64,000 nucleotides of DNA from positions 13,857,601 through 13,921,600 of the forward strand of contig CM049319.1 of NCBI GenBank assembly GCA_026874595.1, given 5' to 3'. The notes beneath the pieces are model-generated. The model saw nothing but the letters and a program-made list of their open reading frames with translations. It did no database searches and had not been told where the DNA came from. The DNA comes from Sipunculus nudus. Lineage: Eukaryota > Annelida > Sipuncula > Golfingiida > Sipunculidae. Shown piece by piece: positions 1 through 15,200 of the stretch; the first letter of the stretch is position 1; every line of letters begins with the position of its first letter. Made by a program: the position numbers and the translations under genes.

Positions 1-3000
1 TGGGCTGGGTTTTATGCTTAAAACCCGGGTTTTGCCCAACCCTGGTCTTTGATGACTGTTGTTACAATTAAAATAATACTCAATTAGCAACATTTAGTTA
101 GATGCTAGCATTTTGTACACTTTAAAAGTAAAAGACTGTCATATTTATTAAACTCTTCAACATAGTTTATTTGAACTCTACAACATGTAGTCTGCAGGAT
201 TTATGAGATACAGAAATTTTCTTTTAATTAAAAAAATTATTTTTGGTGCATCAGAATCATGATGAATAAAACTATTAGATAAAATGTTAGAATAATAATC
301 CTTGAAATTGAAGAATTTATTCATATAAGTATATAATAAGTAATTTATTTTTAAATTCTGGAAGGTCCTACTATTTTCCCAAAAATGTCCTTTTTTTCAA
401 CTGGCCGCTGGGTGGCATGTATCATGCAAGTGTTGAACTTATATTTTGTGAACACAAATAAATTTTCAGTATCCCGTTTAAAATTAAGAAAAAATATTTA
501 AAAAAAGCTGTTTTACTCTAGTAGGTTTTTTGAGTCAGTGGGGAAAATGAGGAATAGTCAGTATCCCCAGACAAAGTCGGAATGCTTTGGTTTAAGCACT
601 GTCGCACCGCCGCAGCTGTCGCAGAGATTTTGTTTGGACGCAATAACTAAAAAAATATTTTAAAGATCTTTACCAAACTTGACATGTGCATAGATATAGG
701 TGAAAGGGCAAAGCCTATTTAAAATGGGGTCATGACCTTTACAGGAGAGAGACCTTGACCTTGAATAGGTTCATTTTGGAGGAAAATCACACGAAATTCT
801 TAAATATCTCAGAGAAACTTGCATGGTGGATCCAAAAATTAACTTGACTGAAGATCTAGGATAATGTTGTCATATTCCAGAAACTTGTGGCGCCCCCTGT
901 TATCCTTTTCTTGGTTTCATGCCTCAATCATTGCCACTTAACAGTACTCTGAGCATTTTAAGTCAAAAACTAATAGACAGATTTCTTTCATATTATGCAT
1001 ATACATAGACATGGGTTATGGGATGATGTGTATTCAAATTGGGGTCATGACCTTTCCTATGAGAGAGGCCTTGACCTTAAATATTGCCATATATTGTGAA
1101 AATAACAAAATCATAAATATCTCAATGAGGGATGAATGGATTGGTCCAAAATAAAATTGACTGAAGATCTTGGATAGCTTTGTCTTCTGTGGAAGACAGG
1201 TGGCACCATCTTCTGTCCTTTTCTTGTATTTGGGCCTTTTAATTACCCATCATTGCCACTGGACACTACTGTGAGTATTATAAGTCTAATACTAATGGAC
1301 AGATTGGGTTGAAATTGTGTGTCAATTAATCTTGGATGCCTCCATCTTGTTTTCAAGACTGGTGTAGCTATCTGTAATCGTTTTGGCTTGGCATCCATAC
1401 GTTGTTTTCGGTGGAAATTGCTCATATCTCCAGATTGGTTCAAGGTATTGGTCTGAAATTTGGCATGTCCATCCAACTTGGAAAGTTTTCTCATAAATCA
1501 GACAGGTGGGGCCACCTACCTTCATGTTTTTTGTAGAATAAATTAATGCCCTTTTCTGATGAGTGATTTGCCCTGTTGGCCTGAAATTGTGCATATTAAT
1601 AGACATTGGACTCCTCCATCTTGTACTCAAGATGGTGCCATCTGCAATCATTTTAGCGTGGCCTCCATCTGTACATGTGTTAATCGATGGTTGAACAATA
1701 AGACGACAGATAATCGATTATCAGTGGATCATTATACATTCTTTCCATATTTCCTGGAGTTCTGCTGTACATACTAATGCCTAAAATATTGACCCTAGTA
1801 TTAATAAAATTTGTTGTCTGAGTCTGTCATGTACATCGCTATTCATAGTGACACCACCAATCCATCTTCATCTATACCTGCTCAGGGGTAGAAATCAGTT
1901 TTAAAATATACATTATATATATATATTTATATGTGAGAGAGGGAGATGGGGGAGAGAAGGAGAGGGAGATAGGAGAGAGAAATGATGAGATTCTTTATTA
2001 TTTGACGCCAATTTTTGTTTGCTGTTTCTATATTCACAATTGAATAAATTCACTATTGAAAACCTGATGCTTGAGGTTTTTCTTGGATTTTTTTTTTATA
2101 TTAAAGAAATTGCAATAGTTGTGGGACAAAGAAAATAATAAAAGCTACAATAAATAAACACTTTTAATTTGCAGAAGTAAACCACTTAGATATCATAATT
2201 TTCTTTTTGTTTTGACATCATGCCATTTCCAACGAACTTTGGCCCCATGTATTGGCTCCAATAAAATAATAAACAACTTTTGACATCATTAGGAGAAAGT
2301 TTTGTTTAGAAATTAATCTTTTTTTTAGCTCAGCTGACTGTAATTCATCTGAGCTATAGTCTATGGTCCATTGTCCGTCCTCCGTCAGTCTGTCCGTCCG
2401 TCCGTCCGTCCGTCCGTAGATGTGGCATGTTTTGAAACCGTAAGACCTAGGAATCCAAAATTCGGCATAATGTTAGATGTCCCCAGGATCTCCTACCAAG
2501 CCGAAAACTGGGTCTTTGCTCATCTGTTTTTCCTCATATTTACCATAAATATTCCTCTCTATAGTTCCTATGTACATGCCAGAAATTAGGCCTGTATTAT
2601 ATAATTTAAAAAAGTTATGGGCCCAAACATTATGCATTTTGTAAAAACTCAGGAAAGATATTTGATCAATTAACACAAAACATGTTAAAGCTATGGACTT
2701 TTTTCCAGTAATATAACTTTAATTAATCAAAATTAAATTGTATACCCGAAATTAGATCAAAATCTTTTAAATTTTTAAAATATTAACAAAAATAAAAAAT
2801 TGGTACCTTAAATTTTGCCTAACTTTGACCATGGCACGTTTTTTTCCTGTAAGTACTGTGGATTTAATTTTCTCCGCATGTTTTTGTTAGCATTTTGTCT
2901 GTTAAAACCAAAAATTTGAAACCAGTTGGTCAAAAACTGTAGATTTTATTCAAGTTTTCAAGCACCATGTAACATATTGTTTACATCAGGCTAGTGTTAT

Positions 3001-6000
3001 GCAGTTTGCAAGAGCTCAGCTCCCCAGCTTCAGCTCTCGTTCCTTAAATTTGGCATACAATTAGATGTCTCCAAAATCCCCTACCATGCCAAGAATTTGG
3101 TCACTAGGACTTAAATTAAAGTTAATACCTTTGAGATATTAATGAAAAACTTCATTTTTCAATTAAAAACCCATTGTTACACTTCAATACTGCCTAAAAT
3201 CAAAACCACTCATCTTCAGGACTTTAATCATATAAAATATACATGTTTTTCTATATATTCTCTGTGCACATGCCAGAAATGATGTCAGTATTGCGTAATT
3301 GTTTTAAGTTATGGGCCCAAACATAATGCACTTTGTAAAAAATCAAGAAATATATTTACTCCCTTAACAAGGGGCTTGCTGAAGCTAGAGATTTTTTGTC
3401 AGGGATGTAACATTATTTAATCAAGATTCAATTAAATACCCAAAATTAGTTCTGAGTTTTTTAAAATTTTATAAGTTATTAGTATAAATATAAAATTAGT
3501 ACCTTAAATTTTGCCCAACTTTGACCATTTCACGTTTGTTTCTTGTGAGCTCTGTTTATATAATTTTCATATCATGCACACATAAGGATTTCAGCTTTTT
3601 AGTTTAGAAAGCTGAAAGAAATTGGCCAAAAATTGTAGCTTTTATTAATGTTTTCTTGAGACCATATCAGACCTTGGCTCTCTCCAACCACTCTTGAGTC
3701 ACATGTATGTTGTCCTTCTTGAACTGTCAGCAGATTATGCACGCTTGATTCGAGGCATATACTGGGGCAGCCAGGCAGCTTATGGATAGCCACAGTTGAT
3801 CCAGGTGTCCAACCCAACTCATCTAGTAGTTTTAACCAACAACATGACAATAAACAATAAATTAATCAATTTTTATTGGTTTTTAATAACAAATTAAAGA
3901 AAAATAGAAAAGGAATTTGTTAGTTTATAATGATAGGGAATTAACTTGCAGTTACTGATGATATAAGAATCTTGTATCGATGGATAGAATGTCACGTATT
4001 CCAAATAACACCATGCAGTCACCTATGGCATTTTTCAGTTCAATTTTAATAATAAAAAAGTAAATCATATTATTCATTACTAATCATTAGGGATCATATG
4101 AAGGAAATTAATGATAGACAAAGATGCAGTTGATATTATTAATCTAGATTCCTACTGTGTCTAGTGTGTACATTGATGTGAAATTAGTCCAAAATGAATA
4201 TAGTACATTAATTTTTTTTAATATAAATAAAAGCCATAAAACCAGGTACTTATGATCATTATTTAAATGTGTGAATTTTGTATATTTTGGATTCTCAGCA
4301 TCATTGTTTGGCTAAAACTGAATAAATACTAGACATGGTGCGAATGCTTTGCAAATGTATTTGAATACGAATATGAATATGTACTTCATTAAAAAATTTT
4401 ATTGCATAAGAATGGGAATTCAGGTAAAAATGAAAGTATTTGAATACCAGTGCAGATACTTTCAAAATGTATTCATGAATGCATTCATGAATATATTCTA
4501 TAATATTATTTCAATAATCATTTCAGTTATATTTTATTTTAAAAAAATCATATGATTTTCTTCTTATTTTTTTAAAATAAAAATTATATTGGCACAATAT
4601 TTGTTATTAAATTTTAATAAATAGTTAAACTCTTTTATTATATGTGCTGCTTATAAGTTATATGGCCAAGTCAAAATCTGTGTGACAGTAGTACTCCATT
4701 TGTTAATATAATAAATGAAATCAATCCTCTTCCCTGTCTCCAAAGATACTATCAAAATCATACATAAGCTAAACACCAACAACTCATAATAAAGCTTATA
4801 TTTATTACCACACAAAACAAGCATGTGCCTCTTTCCCAAATCATATTTTTTATCATATATAACAGCTGAGTGCCGTGACCCATGGGTCCCTTGTTTTAAT
4901 AAAATTGAATTTCAAAGCATGAATCATAACTGTAAAATAATAATATTATTTTATATTAGACAATTTTCCTCATTACCAGCATCAGGATATTTTATTTTGC
5001 ACATGTTGTCCTGAAATAAGCTTCGATAATCTTCGACTGAAACCGCCATCTGCCGATGATTGCATAAACATTACTTCGAGAATTGGCCAAGAGATTTTGT
5101 ATGGAAATGAACAGCTCTGTAACCTTGTTATGGCATACTTATCTCTGATGGAATCCTAACATTCAGAATTCATATGGTCTAATTTAGCGTCAAATCAAAG
5201 AAACTCAGTTAAACACAGATTTAGTTAAGCCTAATTGTATGGGAAGTCTGAAATATGAACAAATTTTCAGGACCTTCTGACTTCCACTTTGTAAAACCCC
5301 TTTTGCGGTGCTATCTATCAGCAGTCAATGAAAGATGTTATAGCCCAAGATGATAAACGGTACCACGTCCACAGACTTTTACGGATTGATAATAATTGAA
5401 GACCATATTTTTATATCAGATAATTGGACACGGTTTCAATAGTTCATTTTACGATTAAAAGTGATCAAATTTATTAGAGGAATGGTTAGCAGTGACTCTG
5501 CACTTTGATCTAACTTGTATATTTATTTTTACTGTCAATAAAAGTGTCATCTGGTTTGCGCAAACGAAACTCCATTCGCGCCAATTTCATTTTGCGTAAC
5601 GCTTGCGTAGCCCAAAGGATCATTCACGCAATTTGTCCAGGCCTGGTTAAGTTTGCATTTATCAGATAAAAACCATGTGTACACTCATTTTAATATATAG
5701 AGAGCCACACGGCAGTAAATGTTTATCTTTGCCGATGTGCCTTTGTATGCGGGGGAGGACATTCTGTTGCTTTTGCCTGCATGTATCGGAAATGTCGGGG
5801 CCGAGCGTCAAAATACGGGCATCGTGCCCACAGGCCCCTTATGATTTTGACCCCTGCTACTTGCCGATGACTGTAAGGTCAACTTGCTGTCAGAAGGGTT
5901 GTTGGCCACGCAAGGTTCTGTTTTGATGCTGTTCCTTTCTTAGTGTTGATATATCCCTGACAGGTTTAGATTGTTTTCATGTGGATACATGATCGTTTAT

Positions 6001-6224
6001 AATCAATAATGCAAAAATGCAAACAGTTTGGGAAGAAAGCAACCAATCACTGATTTAATCAATTGCTGGTACCAAGAAAAAATATGGTAGAATTTTTGTA
6101 GAAAAAGCATGAAAAATGAGAAACAACAATTATGTTTACTGAAAGAAACCCTAAGATGTAGCAAGTTATTAACCATGGTGATTCTGTAATTAGGTCTGAG
6201 CAGTGCATGTCTTTTTTTGTTTAG

Positions 6225-9200
6225 ATTGTGGAACTGTTGGATCAAGGTGGAGCCAGACGAGATGCATACCTTAGTGAGATGGTCACCCACGCCATCGGTG
6301 ATGATCCAAATGCTGATGACTTCAATGAAGCCAAAGACCTCTTTGAGATTCCTGTTGTCACGGTGAGTAGAGGTTATATTTTGTTTTTAAATCAGATGTA
6401 CTGAATCTTGGAATTTGTGTAGAAATCTTTTATGTAAAGATTGTCCTCTGGTGGCCTTGTGTTTCCAGGCTTGGTTGCCAGGTCCGTGTTTGAGTACAAG
6501 CAGGCAGTTACTTTTTAGCTCAGCTGACTAAAGTCAACTGAGCTGAAGTGATCGGTCATGGTCCATCTGTCTGCGTGTCTGACTGAAGAAAAGTCATTTT
6601 TTGATACCATTGAACCTATGAAACTGAAGTATGCATACTGTTAGATTTTCCTCCTACCAAACCTGAAATTACGTCAGTGCAACTTCATTTCTTTGAGAAA
6701 TTAAACATAAGTTCTACCACAATTTTTCATTAAAAAAAGTTGTAACATTTCAGAACTACCTACTATCAGAACCACTAAGGTTTTTTTGTTCATATTTGGC
6801 ATGTATGGTCCTCAGTATAATTCCTATGCACATGCCAGAAATTAGGTCATTATCACTTTATTTATTGGAGTTATGGAAACGAACAAGATGTACGTTGTCA
6901 ACACAACAGGAAAGATATTTCCTAACTTAACATGGTAACTGTTGAAGGTAAATTTTTAGCTCAGCTGACTATAAGTCATCTGAGCTGTAGTCGTGGTCCA
7001 TTGTCCGTTGTTCATCCGTCTGTCCGTACGTTTGTCCTTAGATGTGGCACGTTTTGAAACCGTAAGACCTAGGAATCCAAAATTCGGCATAATGTTAGAT
7101 GTCCCCAAGATCTCCTACCAAGCCGAAAACTGGGTCTTTGCGACTTCGTTCCTTTGAGAAATTAAGGAAAAACCTCAATTTTTTTATTAAAAACCTATTT
7201 TCACACTTCAGGACTGTCTATTATCAATACTACTCATCTGTTTTTCCTCATATTTACCATAAATATTCCCCTATATAGTTCATATGTACATGCTAGAAAT
7301 TATGTCTGTATTATATAATTTAAAAAAGTTATGGGCCCAAACATAATGCATTTTGTAAAAAATCAGGAAAGATATTTGATCACTTAACACAAAACATGTT
7401 AAAGCTATGGACTTTTTTTCCAGTAATATAACTTTAATTAATCAAAATTAAATTGTATGACCAAAATTATATCAAATCTTTATGGCCAGCCACAGTTGAT
7501 CCAGGTGTCCAACCCAGCTCATCTAGTAGTTTTAACTAACAACATAACAATAAACAATAAATAAATAAATTTTTATTCATTTGTAATAACAAATTAAAGA
7601 AAAATAGAAAAGGAATTTGTTAGTTGATAATAACATGAAATTAACTTGCAGTTACTGATGATATGAGAATCTTGAATCGATGGATAGAATGTCACGTATT
7701 CCAAATAACACCATGCAGTCACCTGTGGTATTTTTCAGTTCAATTTTAATGATAAAAAAAATAAATCATATTATTCATTGCTAATCATTAGGGATCATAT
7801 GAAGGAAATTAATGATAGATAAAGATGCAGATGATAATGTTAATCTAGATTCCTGCTGTGTCTAGTGTGTAGATTGATGTGAAAGTAGTCCAAAGTGAAT
7901 ATATTACATTTATTTTTTTTTAATATGAATAAAAGCCATAAAACTAGGTACTAATGATCATTATTTAAATGTGTGAATTTTGTATATTCTGGATTCTCAA
8001 AATCATTGTTTGGTGAAAACTGAATAAATTCCAGACATGGTGCGAATACTTTGCAAATGTATTTGAATACGAATATGAATATGTACTCAATTATAAAATT
8101 TCTTGCATAAGAATAGGAATTCAGGTAAAAATGAAAGTATATGAATACCAGTGCAAATACTTTCAAAATGTATTCATGAATGCATTCATGAATATATTCT
8201 TTGATATTATTTAAATAATCATTTCAGTTGTATTTTATTTTAAAAAATCATACAATTCTCTTATTATTTTTAATAAAAATTATATTTGGGACAATTTGTA
8301 ATTATTTTTAATAAATAGTTAAACTCTTATATTATATGTTCTGCTAATAAGTTATATGGCCAAGTCAAAATCTGTGTGACAATAGTACTCCATTTGTTAA
8401 TAAAATAAATGAAATCAATCCTCTTCCCTGTCTCCAAAGATACTATCAAAATCATACGAAAGCTAAACACCCACAACTCATAATACAGCTTATATTTATT
8501 TCCACACAAAACAAGCATGTGCCTCATTTTTAAATCATATTTTTTATCATATATAACAGCTGAGTGCCGTGACCCATGGGTCCCTTGTTTTAAGCTTATA
8601 GCTATATTTGTTTTAGATTTATTCGTATACCAGAAATAAGATGTTTATTCTTAGCATAAGTGTAAATTATTACCTTAAATTTTGCCCAAGTCTAAGATAT
8701 AATTATTCGGAATATCCTTGTGTCTTGTCATGCTATGTTTATGGTTTGTAGATATGTGGGTCTTTCTGTTTACAAAAAAAATGGAGAAAAAAGTAATGCC
8801 TGTACTTGACCTTATCAACTTGTACACTCATCTGTCCCTTCATATCTTAGTTAAGCCATTACTTAACCAGTATATTAGAAATGTACTTTATTTTTGGTTC
8901 AAGTAAATTTGAGGCAGGTACAGGCACTTGTGTGAAATGGCCTAACTTTTACAAGTGCAGGACAGGGGGGCTAAAAATTTTGTTAATGAGTAAAAGTGCT
9001 AAACATATGTACTTGGCCAAAGTCTGCAAATTGTGTGCACCAAAGTTCGATTATATTGGGTACACTTTTTTGTCTGTTGTTTTTTAGATATACTTTATCT
9101 TTAGTAAGATGTTTTTTGTGGTGTTCTTTTTTTTAATTTAACACCAAACATTTTAGTGTACTTAATTTATCTTGGGGAAGTTGCATGTGGATGTTCATAA

Positions 9201-12200
9201 TACATGTATTATTATATATTATATGTGATAGATACACAGTTTTAAAGTCTTACTGGTGTTATGTATTATGACAGTTTTACAACGTCTGGTCCATTGGCTG
9301 CTAGTAGAAATATAATTACCTTTTAATTTGTATTAACTGTAATAAAATTTTGGCTGGGATGTGAACCTATAGCTTTTAAATACAGAACTTTGTATCTTGC
9401 ATGTCCTGTCTTTATTTTTCAGAGTCGCTGGGTTGAGCTGTCTGTCAAATGTGGCTGCCTGTTGCCGTATCCTTTTGGTAATGTTATAAATGGCCAGTCT
9501 TATTTAATTTAAACGTCAGGATGATGTTCTGTTATGTAATTGGTGTTGATATTCTTCCTTCCAAATGTTCAGGTGAAATGGGAACTGGCAGAGCTCTTAT
9601 AAATGGTACCTGCACCATGCAAAGAGAAACACAGACATAGACACAGTTTATTTCTCACACCTATTTTAAGGTACATGAGCACTCCGATAAAGACTAGTTG
9701 TGTGTCGACAATATGCTCGATGTTAAATTAACAACTAACAAAATGTATCACTATTTGTGGGATGTGAGGAATTATCAAAATTATGAATTATCTTTAGATA
9801 TTCACATGTGCCAACCAAAACAGCAAAGTTGCGTGTATTAAATAACTCATACATCTTTATTTCATCCTTTAACTGTAAAAACATGGGTATATACTGTAAT
9901 CATTCATTCTTAAATATTGGCATACAAATAATAATGATAAAATGATAACATAATGATGCTATGGCGGCCATGAAGTCTAACAAATGTAATCCATGATATG
10001 TGATGTAGTTTTCACTCAGTATGCTGTGGTTATGTTACATTCATTCTGCCTCATTTCACTTATGCACTACTTGAACAGGGTGCTTTTTACTGTATAAATG
10101 AATCCATCAGGGCGCAAGGGCCACCAGGGCCAAGAATTTTTGGACCAGTGAGAGAGGGTTTTCGTGGATTTGTATTAGTTAAAGAAGGTAATCACATTAC
10201 CCTGGTCTCATTGGTTGGACCATTCTATTCTGTAGTTCATGGTAGCAATCGTATTTTCAGTGCAGAGAGGCCTAAACAGATAATGCAGTATTTAACACGG
10301 AACGTGGCATTCCAGCTCATGATTCGCAGCAATCCATCAGGGGATTGAGAATAGTGTCTTTTTAGTGTGAAAAAAAAATATAGTTATCATGGTGTTATTT
10401 TAAAAGTTGCCAGGCAAAAATCAGGGATTTGCTTACCTGGCAGTGCTGGGAACACAGAACCAAGCCATGAATATTATTGGCCTGATGATAGCTGAGATTC
10501 GCGTAAAATGTTGCTGTCAGGGCTACTAATTACCACATTGGTTAACTTGGGATGTGAAACATGAGCAATATTTCCCTTTTCCCTGTCTGGCACATCTGTC
10601 ATCTGAAGCTTCAACCAAATTAATATGAAAATTCAGGAATTTCACAAGGCTGCAACTCACATTCCCTGCTGTCTTTGACATTCTACTTCCTTCAGCTTCT
10701 CTTGTATCTGTAAGTCAGTTGCCATACTGGCTCAGTATAATTTTGAATGGGATATATTCTGTTCTGTCACTGTTAATATCGAACAGAAATCTAAATATTT
10801 CATAATTATCACCCAAAACTAAGTTATTTACATTGAACAAAACCTACAACATTCAAGTCACTCATATTTCATACAGTGAAACCTGTGTTATAAGACCAGC
10901 TGTGGGCTTTACAAAAGTTGTCTTAATTCACATGTGGTCTTATTAGACAGATCAACTACAGCTGATGTAAATGCTTTTGGTTTACTCAAGGGTGGTCTTA
11001 ATAGACAGATGCCCTTATTAGACAGGTGATCTTTTAGACGGATCAGTTATAACTAATGTAAATGCCTTCAGTTCACTCAAGGGTGGTCTCAATAGACAGG
11101 TGGTCTTAATAGACAGGTGGTCTTTTTAGACAGATGGTCTTTTTAGACAGGTGGTCTTTAAGACAGGTTTCACGGTATTTCTTTGTGATAGTGGAGAGAA
11201 AATTACAATGAACAGGATATGAATTTTTATGTTACTGAACAAAAAAAAAGTAGTAGTTAAAAATACCAAGCTGGTATCTCCTTAACCCACACCAGACCTC
11301 CAGCATTCTCCCCGGAATCTGGTCAGATATTCTCGGGAGTGGTGGCATGTCCGTCACAGGTAAGCTTGTCTTTTTTATCTCCTTCCCATTCTATTCAGTT
11401 TGCTTTTAACTTGTAATTTCTACACTTCATTGGCAAAGAAAACTGTAACCCTACCCAGATCCCCTGTACTTTTTTATCAGATTATTATTAGAGACATAAA
11501 TGTTCCTATAAATAGCCATTTGATCAACCTTTGTTGTAACTGAACTTATATTTTTTTAAAAAGAATAATTTAGAATTGAAAAAATATACACTTTATAAAT
11601 TCATCTTTTGGAAGATATTTATCACCATTTTATGGTGCTGCACTATGCACTTCTGTCTTACTCATCCTCCTGGTCTTTATATTTTATAAAAAAAAAGTTA
11701 CCCCCTAATCCATAAATCATTCCCATTAGTTTATATCAATTAGAGAAGGTAAAAAATTGATTGTTTAATCTTTATTAAAATCATTTTAAAAGCACTTCAT
11801 AAATGCTCTAGTTAAGGTAATTGTACTTTTACCAAACCTGTTGATATGCACACGTTAAATTATGTCTCCAGTGGTGGTTACAATTTAAAACCGTAACCTT
11901 TAACATCACATTTATCTATGTGTTTTCATAGCTTTCCTCTGAAGACAGCAAGAAGATATGGGCGATTATTACTTTTTATGGAGGACAATGTCAGCTGCCA
12001 TTGAACAAAAAATGTACTCATCTCATTACATCCAAAACAACAGGTGTAAGTAACTTTGATTTGTTAGTGATATAACTGGCTTCTAAAGTCAATTAAGAGG
12101 GTATGGTCACTTCCAAAATTCATTTGCATGGAAAGTAAAGTGAATTCACATATTTCAGCATTATTAAAGCTTTATAAATTAGGAATTGAAAATCACATTT

Positions 12201-15200
12201 GGTTACGTTTACTTTAGGCTCAAAGTATTAAGCTTTGCATCCAGATTGTAGTTTGCTACATATAAAAACCTAAATTGGATCATTAAAAAGAAGTGTGTAA
12301 GCTTATTAAGCTTAATTGGTTATTGATCTGGTTTACTGTGCTTCAAAAATTGATAATTCAATATCATGGACAGGATTTGGGTCAGATGGAACTTGGGAAG
12401 GAAAACTGGCTTCACACAGACTAGAAACAGATTTGCCTGTACATGTGCTAAGAACCAGTTTACTGAAAATCTGACAAAAGTACACCAAATTGCTTTAAAA
12501 TGCCTTTTAAGAAGCCTACAGTACACCTAAAAAGTGAAAACAGGATTATATTACAAGGTCATAATTTAACCTGTTTTGACAAGTAAACAACTTGGTTGAA
12601 CATCTTCCCTTAATCTGCTGTTCAGTACTAAATAAAATCAATAAATGTATACCGTAAAATCTCCACTTAAAACCACACTTCCGATTTAAACCGCACCCAG
12701 ACTTCGCCAAAATTCCAGGTGAAACATCGCGAGGGGCTCAAATACTAAGAACCCCCCTTTAAAACCGCACCAACTTTCGCTACGGAATGATTTGACAAAA
12801 GACAGAATCAAGCTAAAATCTAGAAATGAACACGCGTAGGTTGTGACTTGGCCATTCCTGTCCACTTTTAAATTCCTTGGGAATTTTATTTAAACACATC
12901 ATAACACTTTTTTGCAGGGTCACTCAAGCATGAAGTTTGGGAAGACGTAAGGGCCGGTGAACCTATGCCTGTTTATACAGATTTTATATTCCGTGCCGTA
13001 TTCTTGTTTGCTACTGATTTGTCATTATATTTTGAAAAAAAAATTTCTGCTGATCCATTTCAAGTCACTGTATATTTTAATTCTAAAAAATTTTGATGAA
13101 TATTCCATTTTCTGGAATTACTCGGAAGATTCAAATCATTTTCATACCGGTTACTTTGGTATTATTATCGTCACATCGTAATTTGACATCGCTCCATGTC
13201 ACAATTTGCTGGCGCGTTTGAAAACATCGCTGGTCAACTTAACTAAATATCAAAGTAATTGAAGTTACCTTGTCGAGATACACACGTAAAGGAAACATGA
13301 CGCTTGATAACGAGTGATTTTAAGGTAAAATTAAAGTGGCCAGTTGGGGTAAGCAAGTTTTTTTTCCTGAAGAAAGTTTCCGTGTGGGGAGCCATTTTGT
13401 CAAGGCAGTGTTCACGCAAGGCACACTGGGACGAAATAGGTGGCTGTTCTGTTTACCACCCACCGCGTACAGCCGTTCAAAATATTCTTAGCAGAATACC
13501 GGGGCGTTTCAGCACATGGCGGCACTCAAACTTGATTTTAAAACGATCGTCTGCCATTGTGTGACTCCTTACGATGTCAGCTTTTTATTCATTTTACGTT
13601 TTAAACAAATAATCTTTGCTAAATAATGCTGCAAATGGGGTTAAAGTAGGCTTTTATTTCAATTTTGCTTGACCATGCCCAACGAAGTGGGCCGCTGTGT
13701 GTTACAGCGGGGTTGTTGTAAACGTATTATTTGGTGACAATTACCAAAATTTTATAACAAGTTATATATCACATGAAAACTAATCAGCAATATTTAATTT
13801 ATAAACAACAAATAATCGTAAATAATACATTTACACACGGCTCCCATGCATCTGGGACTGCTGCTAAGAAAGGCCTTCGAAAGTTGCAATATTATCGCCC
13901 ACTCGCCGGCCCCAAAACGATGTCTGTCAGGAAGATATATAGGAAACCCTTCTAGTATAAACCGCACAGTGCTTTCAGGAAATCAACCTGATTTCAAGAT
14001 TTTGAATTTCTTGATTAAACAGCGGTTTTAAGTGGAGCTTTTACGGTAATTATTAGGGCTGCGCTTGACAAGCGGTGCCCTATAGTGATCACCGTGTCAG
14101 TCCGTCCTTCCGTCAGTGACACTTTTTTTTGCGTGGGCTAACTCAACAACAACATACTGCAGCTTTCCCAAATTCACAGGGATGATTGGTTCCTATGAGG
14201 GCTCCAGACCTATTGAATTACAGAACTGTCGGATTACCAATATGGCTGCCACAGCCCGATCGCTGATTTTCTTTTGCACGTGATAACTCAGTAACAACCA
14301 ACTGCAGCTTTCCCAAATTTACAGGAATGATTGGTTCCTATGAGGGCTCCAGACCTATTGAATTACAGACTTGCTAAAAATCAAATATGGCTAAAAGACT
14401 ACATTGGGTTATTTTCTATTGCACACATTATTTCAGACATATCTTCTTTAATATCATTTGATCCAGTAGGATTTTTTCCCTTATGCATATTAATAAAAAC
14501 CTGTTTCTGTTTGTCATATTTTTCAAATTTAACTTAATTTCTCACCCATATGTTAACTAGTCAAGCACTAGCAGAAACGCGGGGCCCTCTGAGGACCATT
14601 GTCCAACCACATCTAGTTTTTAATATTATTTTTGATATATTCATCATTTATATATAAGAAACTAGATATGTTGTTACTTTAATTATTCTTTCTTATTTGT
14701 AGCCCAAATATGAATGTGCATTGCGACATCAGGATAAGATCAAAGTTGTATCACCTGACTGGGTTTTGGACTGCATGAGCAGTAAACGTAAATGTGACGA
14801 AGCGAAGTACCACCCAAATTTGCTGTTACCAGATACACTCACGAAATCTCCCCTACCTTCTGACAAATGTGCTCAGTCACAAGAAACCCCCACTGGGCCG
14901 CAAAGATCCACCTCGCCATCAATGCAGGTCACTCCAGTTCAGTTCCAGCCCCTGTCCACGCCAAAAACCGAAGGCTCAAAAACCAAAGAAGCCCTGGCTC
15001 GTATGGTTAACAGTAGGATTCAAGCCAACAAGAAAGTGTTTGAAACTCCAGATTTGCTTCCGGTCGCACGGCCACCGCTAATTTTAGGAGAACTCACCAG
15101 CACCACACCACCGCTTCAGTCACCACAGACCAGTCGTGCAAATTCACCGCGCACTTTAAAGAATATTACAAACAGCTCCGAGCCAAGGTCACCTGCTTCA